DNA from: Flavobacterium nackdongense | GTDB taxonomy: Bacteria > Bacteroidota > Bacteroidia > Flavobacteriales > Flavobacteriaceae | Reading direction: 5' to 3' | NCBI RefSeq assembly: GCF_004355225.1 | Contig: NZ_CP037933.1 | Span: 558,001 to 622,000 of the forward strand | DNA: 64,000 bases | Part shown: piece by piece, positions 36,974-46,515 of the stretch | Position numbering within the stretch: the stretch's first letter is position 1 | How the letters are laid out: the number at the start of each line of letters is the position of its first letter | Notes under the pieces: generated by a model | Database searches by the model: none | The model's input: the letters and a program-made list of their open reading frames with translations, nothing else | What the model was told of the DNA's origin: nothing | Position numbers and translations under genes: made by a program

Positions 36974-37137
36974 CGTTTTTTTTTATTTAATTAGTATTAT
37001 TTTAAACTTGTAATAAAACACTTAGCAAATTTAATCAAAATTTTTAACTTATCCTTTTTATTTTGATAAATATTTCAATGCTATGCAGTTAGATATAAAG
37101 TGCATTACAAAATAGATTTCATGGTACAATTTCTATA

Positions 37138-39399
37138 CTAGAACATAAATCCTATTTTGACATGGGTGTACAGTTTTCCGATTTCAGGTGAATACATTGC
37201 ATTCAATTCTAGAGGTAAGAATCCTAAATTATAACCCAATCCTAAGGAAAAACCATTGATATTTTTGACCGTGTCTGAATTCCAAAATTTAGTTTGGGTA
37301 CTAAAATCATAAACTGCAGCATTAGCGCGTCCGATTAGAAAGAGACTTCCTGTAAAATTATACTGCATTCCCAGTTGCCCTCCTGCGACGGAGGTCGTAT
37401 TTATTTGCTGTTCATTAAGTCCGGCAAATGCCACTTGCTGCCTAAACAATTGTTGAATTCCTCCCATATAAAAGTTATCGACGATAAAACCTTGAGAACG
37501 AATTGCTACGCTAGATTGCAAATTATAAAATAAAACCCACTTTTTATTCAAAGGGTTAAATTGTGTAAAATCAACCATAAATCGATAATATTGCGGCACA
37601 TTGTTTAGTAAACTCGAAACATCCTCAGAAGTTCCATCTTCCAAATTGTTTTCGATTTGGGCTTTTCGATCAAAAAAGACTCCCGCTTGAGCAAAGAATA
37701 GATGACCTCGAGTGGGAAAATTTACTCTATCGGTGGTAATCGATTCGGAACCTAAATAGGTATAATAATTACTAACATATCCTCTGTAATAATCCCCTTC
37801 GATGACATCTGGCGAAAAACTATTTCTGTTATGAATGATCCCAGCCGATACATTCCAATCGTTTGCCATCACACGAGTATAATTTAAATCAATTTGCGAA
37901 TAGCGTATATTGTACACAAAAAGCTTCTGTGTGCCGTCGTATCGATTCATCGGAAGATTTTGTTTTTCCCAACTTATTTTGAAATAATTATTGGCTTTGG
38001 GCCCAAAAATTTGCTTGTGTTCCAATAAAAGTCTAAAATTTTCTCCAATAGCCATTTTTGCTATAGATCGCGACTTATTCAAGAGCAAATCTCTCGAGGT
38101 CAAATTGAGCAACAATGCGGGTCCTGTAAAGGAATGAAAAGAGAGACCTGCTTTGACTTGGGTCAACGCTTTTTCTTTGATAATGCAAATCAATTTGGCG
38201 TGCCCCGCTGCCGTTGGTTCTAATCGATAATATATATTGTCATAATACCGACTGGCAAACGCAACTCTAAAACCATCATTTATTTGTTTTGCAGTATACC
38301 CTTTACCTGGTTTTATAGCTAATTTTTGCAATAACAAATTTTTACTAGTATACTCAATTCCTTCAAAATCGATAGCGTCTATTACGATCTTATCTATTTT
38401 GGGCAAACGACTGTACGGATCGTATTGTACTGGATATTTGGCGTTTAAGGAATCAGCAAGTCTTTTAAAATAAGGATAATAAAGTTTACCCACCACATTA
38501 CCAATATCCATAATCGAATCTGTAGCCTCAAAGCTACCGGCACTGTATTTATCTAATTGAGGTTCGATGACAAGATTACAAAGTTTTTTTTCTTCAACTA
38601 AATCTGCGGCATCACGGTATTGGGTAATTTGATAAAATACATCGACTACATTATTCAATTTTTCGATATCCGGAAGTCCCGTAAATAGATTTACTCCAAT
38701 TACAATATCAGCTCCCATCGCTTTAACATCTTTTACTGGAAAATTACGAACGATTCCACCATCGACAAGCTTGGTTTTATCTGTTTCTACCGCCGTAAAA
38801 ACGCTCGGTATAGCCATACTGGCACGAACTGCTTTGACAATATCCCCTTTGGATAACACTACGGCGTTCCCATTGGACAAATCAGTGGCGATACATTTGA
38901 AAGGAATATTAAATTTAGAAAAATCTTTAAGGTTATAGGCTGGTAAAAACAGCCTGTTCAAAATCAACCATAATTCTTGCGAATCGATCAATCCTGTAGC
39001 CAATTGGGGCTTCCATTTTTTAATACCCAATTCAACCGAATATTGACCAAATTCATCTTTTTCGTCAATTCCAACGTATTTATAAATGGGTTTACCGCTC
39101 AACAATTCGTCCCAATTGAGCTTTTTGGTCACTTTTTCGATTTCATTTCCGGAATAGCCTACGGCATACATTCCGCCAATGATACTTCCCATACTAGTAC
39201 CAGTAACATAATCGATTTTTAAACCTGCACTATCAATAGCTTTTAAGACACCAATATGCGCAATGCCCTTAGCTCCTCCTCCACTCAAAACCAAACCTAC
39301 TTTAGGGCGTTGTTGCGCCTTAATGCAATGGATAGAAAACACCAAAACGCACAAATGGAATATTATATTTTTTAAAAAAGGATGTTTTGTTTTTTTCAT
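37138..39399 (-). CDS. Patatin-like phospholipase fused to a BamA-type barrel
   Basis: A 753-residue exported protein. Residues 33-330 are a patatin domain with the oxyanion loop SGGGAKG, the nucleophile motif GTSMG (Ser69) and the catalytic Asp in VDGGIVRNFP (Asp213), so the Ser-Asp dyad is intact. A POTRA-like domain (about 345-415) and a 16-strand BamA-type barrel follow. This is the architecture of type Vd autotransporter-like patatins such as PlpD. It should sit in the outer membrane with the lipase domain exposed or in the periplasm. The barrel-rich neighbours to the left share its strand; the next gene begins 28 bp upstream. Confidence 0.9.
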   Translation of the reverse strand: MKKTKHPFLKNIIFHLCVLVFSIHCIKAQQRPKVGLVLSGGGAKGIAHIGVLKAIDSAGLKIDYVTGTSMGSIIGGMYAVGYSGNEIEKVTKKLNWDELLSGKPIYKYVGIDEKDEFGQYSVELGIKKWKPQLATGLIDSQELWLILNRLFLPAYNLKDFSKFNIPFKCIATDLSNGNAVVLSKGDIVKAVRASMAIPSVFTAVETDKTKLVDGGIVRNFPVKDVKAMGADIVIGVNLFTGLPDIEKLNNVVDVFYQITQYRDAADLVEEKKLCNLVIEPQLDKYSAGSFEATDSIMDIGNVVGKLYYPYFKRLADSLNAKYPVQYDPYSRLPKIDKIVIDAIDFEGIEYTSKNLLLQKLAIKPGKGYTAKQINDGFRVAFASRYYDNIYYRLEPTAAGHAKLICIIKEKALTQVKAGLSFHSFTGPALLLNLTSRDLLLNKSRSIAKMAIGENFRLLLEHKQIFGPKANNYFKISWEKQNLPMNRYDGTQKLFVYNIRYSQIDLNYTRVMANDWNVSAGIIHNRNSFSPDVIEGDYYRGYVSNYYTYLGSESITTDRVNFPTRGHLFFAQAGVFFDRKAQIENNLEDGTSEDVSSLLNNVPQYYRFMVDFTQFNPLNKKWVLFYNLQSSVAIRSQGFIVDNFYMGGIQQLFRQQVAFAGLNEQQINTTSVAGGQLGMQYNFTGSLFLIGRANAAVYDFSTQTKFWNSDTVKNINGFSLGLGYNLGFLPLELNAMYSPEIGKLYTHVKIGFMF

Positions 39400-39427
39400 T
39401 AGAGTAGGCTTTTAAATTGACTAAAAG

Positions 39428-40165
39428 TTAATTGGCATTTGTATTTTTAGATTTTTCCAAGGCTCTTTTTTCAGCTTTCCCTTTTCCTATTGGAATGCCC
39501 GCAGTGATATAAAAAGACCTGTGGTATTGATTTGGATTGGCATCTCCTTTCATTACCGTAACTAATCCGTAATAATAATTGAATCCAATATTCATCCCAT
39601 GTCCTCCCATTAATCGGTATCCAGCACCAATAGCCAATCCCGCATCGATGACATGAATTTTATCTCGGATGTTGTTTTTATATTCAAGTTCATTTCCGTC
39701 AAAATCATTTTTAAATTCGTCGGTAGCTTTGCCCAGCAAACCTAATTGGGTTCCTGCTTTGACATAAATATGATTGTCAAATTTATATTTCATCATGATT
39801 GGTACATGAAAATAATTTATTTTTCGATCGACATGTCCATCCACAAAAGCGTTGTCTAATTCCGTATTATTCAAAGAATACACGGGCAAACCATTGGCAC
39901 CTAAAGTTGATTTTACAATCACGCCAGTATTAACAGCCCAGGAGGGATTTTTAAGCATAAAATCAAAATAGAAACCAAGGTTAAAATCCGTTCTGCCTTT
40001 GGAATTTTCCAAATTAGAAATTGTCGAAAAATTTACCCCACCTTCTAAACCAAATTCTACTTTAGGAGAATTGAGCATATCGCCAAAGACCAACGAAATT
40101 AGAACCTGAGAATTCATTGATTGAATACTGAGCAGAAAAGTAAAAACCAATAAAAACTTTTTCAT
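39428..40165 (-). CDS. Porin-family outer-membrane beta-barrel protein
   Basis: A 245-residue protein with a signal peptide (SIQSMNSQ) and the pattern of the Bacteroidota OMP_b-brl family: FGLEGGVNFSTISNLENSKG near the start, then alternating strands to YITAGIPIGKG. A short charged tail follows. It lies 15 bp downstream of the next barrel gene and 28 bp upstream of the patatin gene, so the three (40181, 39428, 37138) are likely one operon. Confidence 0.78.
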   Translation of the reverse strand: MKKFLLVFTFLLSIQSMNSQVLISLVFGDMLNSPKVEFGLEGGVNFSTISNLENSKGRTDFNLGFYFDFMLKNPSWAVNTGVIVKSTLGANGLPVYSLNNTELDNAFVDGHVDRKINYFHVPIMMKYKFDNHIYVKAGTQLGLLGKATDEFKNDFDGNELEYKNNIRDKIHVIDAGLAIGAGYRLMGGHGMNIGFNYYYGLVTVMKGDANPNQYHRSFYITAGIPIGKGKAEKRALEKSKNTNAN

Positions 40166-40180
40166 AATCCAGGTTTTAAA

Positions 40181-41302
40181 TTACAATCCAAAACGGTACT
40201 GAAGGCTTGTCATAAACTGGGTTCGGGTGCCCAAAAATCCACATTCAGCTCTTATCATAAAATGTTTGTTGTATTGGTATTGCGTCCCTAAAAGAAAATT
40301 CCACATATCTTTTGGGGCTTTCTCTAAAGAATATTGCACGGTCGAATTCCCAATGGTGCTTAATGCTCCGTCTAAAGCTGTTAAAAATGAACCTGCTTTA
40401 TCGAGTGCATTAGTAGCCGTTTCGTACTTGACTTTATTGACCGGATTGGCCTTTTCTAGGGGCGTTAATGCGTTCCACCAATTATCGACTGATGTTTGCT
40501 TTTCTTCTACTTTTACAAATCCTTGATCGACTTTGGATTGGGCATCACTACCTGAAATGAAATCAGACAAGGGTAAATTACCTTTAGTTTCACTTTTTAA
40601 ATGTACTCTAAAAGCCCCCGTCCAAAAGGTAATATTACTGTCTGGTTTTCTTAATTTAAAGCTTTTTCCCATTCTAGGACCAAAAACAAATGATTGAGCA
40701 GGTTTGTCTAGACCGCTCAAATCTGTCCAACTTACATTCATATCCAAAGCAAGCCAGCCTCCGCCAATTCCGATGGTTGGCGTCATTCCCAGACCAAAAG
40801 TAGTGCCATCAAAATTAGCTACTGAACCAAATTTATATACTTCAGTCCAATTATTATTTCCGTCAGGAACCCATAATCCAGCATCGATAGTGGTTGAAGT
40901 TTGTGTTTTTCCTAATATTCCATAAACGTTTAAAAAAGGCAATAACCAAATATCAGGTCTGATATTTATGGCGCTGGCTTCGGCTACAGCACTATTAAAA
41001 CGGATGATTTGATCTAAATTGTATTGAGGTCCATTGTTGAAACCCACATTGAGATTATCAATGACAATGTCCGATTTTTGCCAAAAGTAATTTAGCGACA
41101 AGCCCGCAGAGTAGGGCAATTTGTAGCCTTTTTGAGTTACTTTTTCACCCCAAATGGGTAGAGAATACGGATATTCAGCTATTTTAAGACTGTCTTTAAT
41201 AATTACATTTTTTTTACCGACAATCTTATCGGTATAGACCTGGCTAAAAGTTTGAATGCTCCATAAAAATAAAATAAATTGGAATAATTTTCTTGGTGTC
41301 AT
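40181..41302 (-). CDS. Predicted outer-membrane barrel protein of unknown family
   Basis: A 373-residue exported protein (signal peptide ending QTFSQ) with barrel-like alternating strands, Trp/Tyr-rich turns and a C-terminus ending RFGL. A helical insertion near residues 245-330 (NPVNKVKYETATNALDKAG) interrupts the strands and could form a plug or periplasmic extension. I do not recognise the family. First gene of the likely operon with the porin and patatin-barrel genes downstream. Confidence 0.65.
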   Translation of the reverse strand: MTPRKLFQFILFLWSIQTFSQVYTDKIVGKKNVIIKDSLKIAEYPYSLPIWGEKVTQKGYKLPYSAGLSLNYFWQKSDIVIDNLNVGFNNGPQYNLDQIIRFNSAVAEASAINIRPDIWLLPFLNVYGILGKTQTSTTIDAGLWVPDGNNNWTEVYKFGSVANFDGTTFGLGMTPTIGIGGGWLALDMNVSWTDLSGLDKPAQSFVFGPRMGKSFKLRKPDSNITFWTGAFRVHLKSETKGNLPLSDFISGSDAQSKVDQGFVKVEEKQTSVDNWWNALTPLEKANPVNKVKYETATNALDKAGSFLTALDGALSTIGNSTVQYSLEKAPKDMWNFLLGTQYQYNKHFMIRAECGFLGTRTQFMTSLQYRFGL

Positions 41303-41554
41303 GGGGTAATTCGATTTGATATTGAACTAATTATTTTAGAGGTAAAAATAAGCAAAAAAAATAATATTTATTATTAATTGCTTGGCTAATGACTATCTAT
41401 TCTATGAAATACAGAAATACGAATTTTTAAACAAAAAAAAGTGATACCAAAATAATTTCGGTTGGATATCTTTAAATTATTGGAATTGATTTAGCAACAA
41501 ATATATCAAGCTCAATTCCTTAATTTTCCTAAAAAAATATGAAGACCGCAGGCA

Positions 41555-42310
41555 CTAGGGTGCATTAACGCTATTTGAACTAAATAGATTCTTTTCCAGA
41601 AAAATATGGAATATAACATTTACCGCATATAAATTTTCGGTGCTATAGGTTTCGTCATACTGATAAGTCAAATTGCCTTCAATGGCATAACGGTCTCTCC
41701 AAGTCGTGGTAACTCCGCCTATCAAACGAGTTTTAACTATTTTAGAATAACGAGAATCCCAATAGGGCTCTAAATTGACATAGGGTACAATCGAACTTTT
41801 GCCTGATTTATATTCTTTTTCTAGCATAACCCGATAGCGAAACCGATACGAAAAATCATTTTCTTGCCCCAGCCAACGAGTGTCCACTCTCAATCGATGA
41901 GAAAGCAAGATATTTCCCGGCAATGGAATTCTTTTATGCAGTTCGCTAAAAACCATTTCTTCCGTATAATCACCTCTGTTTTCGCCAATGCTCCATCCCT
42001 TCATCACTCCTGCGCGAACCATCCATACATTCATTTTTTGTGCTGTTTCTTGGTCCATTAGCCGCCGGATTATGGCATACTTGCCATCTCCCCAACCATA
42101 ATCCAAGTGCAAATAGATATTTAAATCTCGGCTATCATTCTCATTGTATTTGGTTATGGGAATAAAAGTCGATACTCGCCAAGAGGAATTGAGTCGATAC
42201 CAAATATCAGTTTCTGGCCATAACTCAAATGAGGAATTTTGCCCGTTACAAATAGTGCTTGTACCGAAACAAAGAAAAAACCAAAGAATAAATTTGTTCT
42301 GTAAATTCAT
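41555..42310 (-). CDS. DUF2490 family outer-membrane protein
   Basis: A 251-residue exported protein with a signal peptide (STICNGQ) and the DUF2490 pattern: SFELWPETDIWYRLNSSWR, LDYGWG, and a Trp/Arg-rich strand series (GNILLSHRLRVDTRWLG). DUF2490 members are predicted small barrels of unknown function. It is 233 bp downstream of the MetA-like gene of the sulfatase operon; whether it is cotranscribed is unclear because that spacer carries repeat-like sequence. Confidence 0.78.
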   Translation of the reverse strand: MNLQNKFILWFFLCFGTSTICNGQNSSFELWPETDIWYRLNSSWRVSTFIPITKYNENDSRDLNIYLHLDYGWGDGKYAIIRRLMDQETAQKMNVWMVRAGVMKGWSIGENRGDYTEEMVFSELHKRIPLPGNILLSHRLRVDTRWLGQENDFSYRFRYRVMLEKEYKSGKSSIVPYVNLEPYWDSRYSKIVKTRLIGGVTTTWRDRYAIEGNLTYQYDETYSTENLYAVNVIFHIFLEKNLFSSNSVNAP

Positions 42311-42384
42311 TGTTCGTTTCGGCTTAAATTAAGATAAATGTAAGATTTGGTCCTACAGGAAATATGGTGCACACTCCAATTTTT

Positions 42385-42470
42385 TCAAACCAGTAAGGAC
42401 ATTAAGTTCGCTGCGCAAGTGTCATTAAGCAGACTGCAAACCTTAATTTTCTTAATTCCTTAATGGTTTA
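42385..42470. repeat. Possible flavobacterial intergenic repeat
   Basis: The stretch contains inverted-looking halves (CCAGTAAGGACATTAAG ... CTTAATTCCTTAATGG) around a GC-richer centre, resembling repeats I associate with flavobacterial spacers. Only one copy is visible in the window, so the call is weak. A long poly-A run follows at about 42523-42538. Confidence 0.35.
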
Positions 42471-42543
42471 AATAATTGTAATTAAATTTATTAAATGATT
42501 GATTTTCAAACAAATCGAAAACAAAAAAAAAAAAAAAACATCA

Positions 42544-43542
42544 TTAATGGCTTTCTTTAATACGATTCATCCCTTCGACTAAGGAATGCCATCCGCAAAT
42601 AAGTGTCACTCGAAATCCATCCATTTTTAGATCTGTGGGTTGACTATCATTCACGGTAGAAGAATATGAAATATTCATCTGAATGTTATCGTTTATTTGG
42701 TATCCTAGTGTGCCTCCCACTCCAAGATTGTTCAATGCATTGCCTTCAACACCGTCGACAGTAGCTTGACCACCGCTATAGGAAATCACATCCAATGCCC
42801 CCCAAAATCTTTCCATAAAATCGTGTGTCAGATGAGCTTCCAATTGGTACATTGGTTTAGTTTCCATTTTTTGCCCCATAAAATCAGTGTTGTCAGAGAA
42901 GAACCAAATAGCAGGTACAAACTCAAATGTAGTACGTTTGCCCGGAACCCAAGCGCCGATCTGCCAAACAACAGGAGCACCCACACGACCATAATACCGA
43001 TTTTGACCAATATTAATAGGACTTGAACTATCGTATTCTCCTAACGGAACAGCCAAACTAGCTATTATATCAACTGAAAATCCAGGTTGATATCGGAGTA
43101 TTTCAGGAATGTTCATAATCGCTTTTGGACCAATAATATTTACTCCCAGTTGCAACATGGGATCTCCATATCCTCTGGCTGTAGTAGTGGTACTTAACAT
43201 ATTTAGCGAGGTGGTACTGGACAATCGTCCCATTGGCATAATGACCGAAACAATGGCCGAACGTTTGAATAAAGGCAGCAGTTTTGCATATCCCGCCATC
43301 GTCATTGTCGCTTCAAAATTGGCACCTGGAACGACTCTGTTGGATGGATCAAAAGGATTGGCATTCCCACCCATCGAAGAGCCAATTACCGGAACAGCAT
43401 TGGTTCCCATCAAACCTTTCCAATAAAAACGGGCTCCATCTCCCTGAGCTATACTGGAAATCGATACAGAAAGCATGACTATAATCAGTGCTATCGAAAA
43501 ATTACCAACACGATTGTTTACAAACTTTATATGGTTTTTCAT
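42544..43542 (-). CDS. MetA-type outer-membrane transporter-like barrel
   Basis: A 332-residue exported barrel paralogous to the protein at 34027-34965, sharing the SVPIGxY/AVPLGEY, INxGxNR and FxxDNTDFxGxxMETKP-type segments. It has a long signal-peptide region (about 32 residues, ending SSIAQ). It begins 13 bp after the sulfatase gene on the same strand and is almost certainly cotranscribed with it. A reasonable inference is that it passes a sulfated or desulfated compound through the outer membrane; this is untested. Confidence 0.82.
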   Translation of the reverse strand: MKNHIKFVNNRVGNFSIALIIVMLSVSISSIAQGDGARFYWKGLMGTNAVPVIGSSMGGNANPFDPSNRVVPGANFEATMTMAGYAKLLPLFKRSAIVSVIMPMGRLSSTTSLNMLSTTTTARGYGDPMLQLGVNIIGPKAIMNIPEILRYQPGFSVDIIASLAVPLGEYDSSSPINIGQNRYYGRVGAPVVWQIGAWVPGKRTTFEFVPAIWFFSDNTDFMGQKMETKPMYQLEAHLTHDFMERFWGALDVISYSGGQATVDGVEGNALNNLGVGGTLGYQINDNIQMNISYSSTVNDSQPTDLKMDGFRVTLICGWHSLVEGMNRIKESH

Positions 43543-43555
43543 GATTCTTTTTTCT

Positions 43556-45358
43556 TTAGTTTTTCTTTATTTCCTTAGGTTCAGCCATCATGCCTGCAGG
43601 CGGCACAAATTGTTTGATATTAATTAATGGAGGATAGCCTTCTTGAACTGGGAATCGTTGCGGCAATTGATCTTCCATTGCTTCAAAAGGACCGCGATTA
43701 GGTATGATCACATTATTTTCTTTCGCATATTTATCCCAAAGTACGAGCATTTCCCTTAGCTTATAAGGGTTTTGGGATGCTAAATCATTTCGTTCGGCTG
43801 GGTCTTGACTGAGGTTAAACAATTCCCAGTCCGACTTACCAAGAGGTTTTATCTCCCAGCGTATTTTCCAGTCACCTTGCCTTACAGCACGATTACCGAA
43901 AACTTCCCAAGCGATGTAGTCCTTATCCGTTCGTGGTGAAGCAGCCTGCCCATTGAGTACTGGAAGCCAAGATTTACCCATTAATTTGGGTTGCGCCTTG
44001 CCGTTAAAGGTTTCTGGATATTTTCCACCCGCTACTTCAAGCAAGGTCGGCATAATGTCGCCTACGAACATAGTGCCATGGTTAATGCTGCCCTTCGGTA
44101 GTTTGTTGATCGGACCACTTACTACCAATGCATTTCTTATGCCACCCTCGGCCATCATGCCTTTATACTGACTGAAGGGAGTCATAGATACTTGTGCCCA
44201 GCCTGCACCATAGCCTACGTAAGAGTTCGGTTCTCCCCAGGCATTGGGATTGTTGTTGGACCATTTCGAGGCAAAAAACAGGTAATTAAGTGTGCCAGGG
44301 GTGCCACCTATCATGGCCCCCAGGTCGTTACCTTCCGCACCATTGTCGCCAAATACAATAAAAATGGTGTTTTCATACTCTCCAATTTTCTTCAAGTGAT
44401 CCACAAGCCTTCCTATATGATAATCCAAGTTTTCAACTAAACCGGCATAGAGTTCCATTTTCTTCCCAACCACGGCCTTAGACGCAGGCGCTAGAATGGA
44501 GTAATCAGGAACGTACCACATCCGCTCCGCGAGTTGGGCGGTTGCAGGAAGTATCCCGAGCTCTTTTTGCTTTTTCATTCGATCTTGTCTTACCATGTCC
44601 CAACCTTTGTCATACTCACCCACATGGCGGTTTCTCCAATCTTTAGGCAAATGGTATGGATCGTGAGGTGCTTGATGCGACACATAGGCAAAGAAAGGTT
44701 TGCCATCTTTTCTTCCCTCGTCAATAAAATTGATCAGTTTATCGGTATACGTTTTAGTCGCATAATAGTTTTTAGGAAGTTTGGTCAGGTATTTTCCATC
44801 TTCGGTAAAAACAGAAGTAGGATTGAGTGCTGTCATATTGGTCATGTCCCAATAACTACCCATACCATCAAGGAGGGTAAAATCTCGTTCAAAGCCGCGG
44901 GCAGCTGGAATCTTGTCAGGCGCTTTTCCTAAGTGCCACTTGCCCACCATATAGGTGTGGTATCCCACATCTTTCAACAATTGCGGCATGGTTACCAAGT
45001 TAGTGCTCAGATGCCCTTCGTACCCTTCTTTCCCCATCTGATTGGGAGCGGTCCACTCATCCATAGCGCCCAAACCATTGAGGTGTGTATCCTGCCCCGA
45101 CAATAACATAGATCTTGTGGGGGAGCAACTGGCGTGCGTATAGTAATTGGTAAAGCGAGTGCCATTCATAGCAAGTGCATCCATATTTGGGGTTTTTATT
45201 TCACTTCCAAACATGCCCATGTCCGAGTAACCCATATCATCAGCAAGGATGATGACTATATTAGGTCTTTTACCAACGGTTTGTGATGCCGTAGGTTGAC
45301 TTAATGTGATCTGTACCATAATCAACAGTACGGATGCGATAGTAAATTTTGTATTCAT
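43556..45358 (-). CDS. Exported arylsulfatase
   Basis: A 600-residue sulfatase with signal peptide (ITLSQPTASQ). The core shows IILADDMGYSDMGMFG (metal-binding Asp pair, residues 40-41) and the activation motif CSPTRS with Cys78, the residue converted to formylglycine; LSGQDTH follows. Cys-type sulfatases need a maturation enzyme, which is not in this window. The natural substrate cannot be read from the sequence; the overall layout is of the large arylsulfatase A-like class. First gene of an operon with the MetA-like barrel, and divergent from a PAS/LuxR regulator 232 bp away. Confidence 0.93.
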   Translation of the reverse strand: MNTKFTIASVLLIMVQITLSQPTASQTVGKRPNIVIILADDMGYSDMGMFGSEIKTPNMDALAMNGTRFTNYYTHASCSPTRSMLLSGQDTHLNGLGAMDEWTAPNQMGKEGYEGHLSTNLVTMPQLLKDVGYHTYMVGKWHLGKAPDKIPAARGFERDFTLLDGMGSYWDMTNMTALNPTSVFTEDGKYLTKLPKNYYATKTYTDKLINFIDEGRKDGKPFFAYVSHQAPHDPYHLPKDWRNRHVGEYDKGWDMVRQDRMKKQKELGILPATAQLAERMWYVPDYSILAPASKAVVGKKMELYAGLVENLDYHIGRLVDHLKKIGEYENTIFIVFGDNGAEGNDLGAMIGGTPGTLNYLFFASKWSNNNPNAWGEPNSYVGYGAGWAQVSMTPFSQYKGMMAEGGIRNALVVSGPINKLPKGSINHGTMFVGDIMPTLLEVAGGKYPETFNGKAQPKLMGKSWLPVLNGQAASPRTDKDYIAWEVFGNRAVRQGDWKIRWEIKPLGKSDWELFNLSQDPAERNDLASQNPYKLREMLVLWDKYAKENNVIIPNRGPFEAMEDQLPQRFPVQEGYPPLINIKQFVPPAGMMAEPKEIKKN

Positions 45359-45544
45359 ACAATTCTAATTCAGTTAAAATTTCTATTTTCTTTCCACCGT
45401 TACATACTCAATTTTACCATTGAATTTTGATGATTTTTATGATCCTAATTTTAAAATAAAATAAACTATTGATTATAAGGATTAAAGTTACCAAATTTAC
45501 CTTTAAAATACGCCTAAAAAAATAGTTAATAATGACTATTTTCT

Positions 45545-45552
45545 TATATTTG
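45545..45552 (+). promoter_or_regulatory. Candidate -7 element for the LuxR-type gene
   Basis: TATATTTG, 38 bp before the start codon. The same 10-mer TATATTTGCA precedes cobA at 46421. No clear TTG -33 partner at the ideal distance. Confidence 0.4.
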
Positions 45553-45590
45553 CAAGTATAAATTGATTAAAAACTTAAAAAATTAGTTTT

Positions 45591-46346
45591 ATGAATGACC
45601 AAGCTGATTATAATTTGTTTCATCAATTTATCGCAAAATATGCTTTCAATGGTTTCGTTGAAATCAATCGGAATGATTCCTTTATGTTGGAATTAGAGGC
45701 GATGATGGAAAAAAACAACCAGTTTTTCATTTTGGCAGACTTACTTCAAATGAACATCTTGTACACGAGCCAAAGCAGTGTTGCTATGATTGGGATAACT
45801 CCTGAGGCTATCAGTCCCAATGTATTTTTCGCAATTACCCACCCCAATGATTTTGAACGCTTTAGTCAAGGTAGGATACAATTGCTCAAACAAGCTCAAA
45901 ATTTATACAAATCCAAAGCGGGAAATGCCTTCACATCGACGAATCTAAAAATCAGGAATCCCAAAAATAAATACTCGAGCTTACTTTTTCAATGTTTCCT
46001 TTTTTATGCCTCAACTCCTATCGAAACGGTCTATAGCCTAAATATTTATACCAATATCGATCAATTTAAATCCGTTGAAAAGCACTTTCATTACTACTCT
46101 GGAGATGATTTGACTTTTTTTAGATATCCCGACGAAATGCTATTGCAGGTTGGATCAATTTATACAAAGCGTGAATTAGAAATCATCAAACTAATTGATA
46201 AAGGCCTGTGTACAAATAAAATAGCAGAAAATTTATTTCTTAGTCATTGTACTGTAAATGCCCACCGTGCTAATATTTTGAAAAAATCCAACAGAACGAA
46301 TATGTACGAATTAATTCACGATTTGAATGAAAATGGTTTACTTTAA
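45591..46346 (+). CDS. PAS/LuxR-type transcription regulator
   Basis: A 251-residue protein with an N-terminal PAS-like sensory region (about residues 35-150) and a C-terminal LuxR-type helix-turn-helix (about 188-251): YTKRELEIIKLIDKGLCTNKIAENLFLSHCTVNAHRANILKK, split here as TKRELEIIKLIDKGL and CTVNAHRANILKK. No receiver domain is present. It is divergent from the sulfatase operon, which makes it a candidate local regulator (inference from position). The ligand is unknown. Confidence 0.87.
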   Translation: MNDQADYNLFHQFIAKYAFNGFVEINRNDSFMLELEAMMEKNNQFFILADLLQMNILYTSQSSVAMIGITPEAISPNVFFAITHPNDFERFSQGRIQLLKQAQNLYKSKAGNAFTSTNLKIRNPKNKYSSLLFQCFLFYASTPIETVYSLNIYTNIDQFKSVEKHFHYYSGDDLTFFRYPDEMLLQVGSIYTKRELEIIKLIDKGLCTNKIAENLFLSHCTVNAHRANILKKSNRTNMYELIHDLNENGLL

Positions 46347-46420
46347 AACCAATTCAATTCCAAATTGATACCTCAGACTAAAAAAAATTATTTCTCGTGT
46401 CGAACTACTTATTTTTTACT

Positions 46421-46428
46421 TATATTTG
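46421..46428 (+). promoter_or_regulatory. Candidate -7 element for cobA
   Basis: TATATTTG, 87 bp before the cobA start. It is flanked by repeated TACTTA / TAAGTA words between about 46406 and 46450, which could be an operator, but I cannot name the regulator. Confidence 0.4.
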
Positions 46429-46515
46429 CATAAGTATTTTTACTTAGTAAATGTTAAACTGTCGATTTAATGTGAAGTACTCACTCCATAAAATCAATTT
46501 CGAAAAACCGAGAAT

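Noticed and set aside
42523..42538. A run of about 16 A residues upstream of the DUF2490 gene, considered as a slippage or promoter UP-type element.
   Set aside because: Simple homopolymer in an AT-rich genome; no matching promoter pair nearby.
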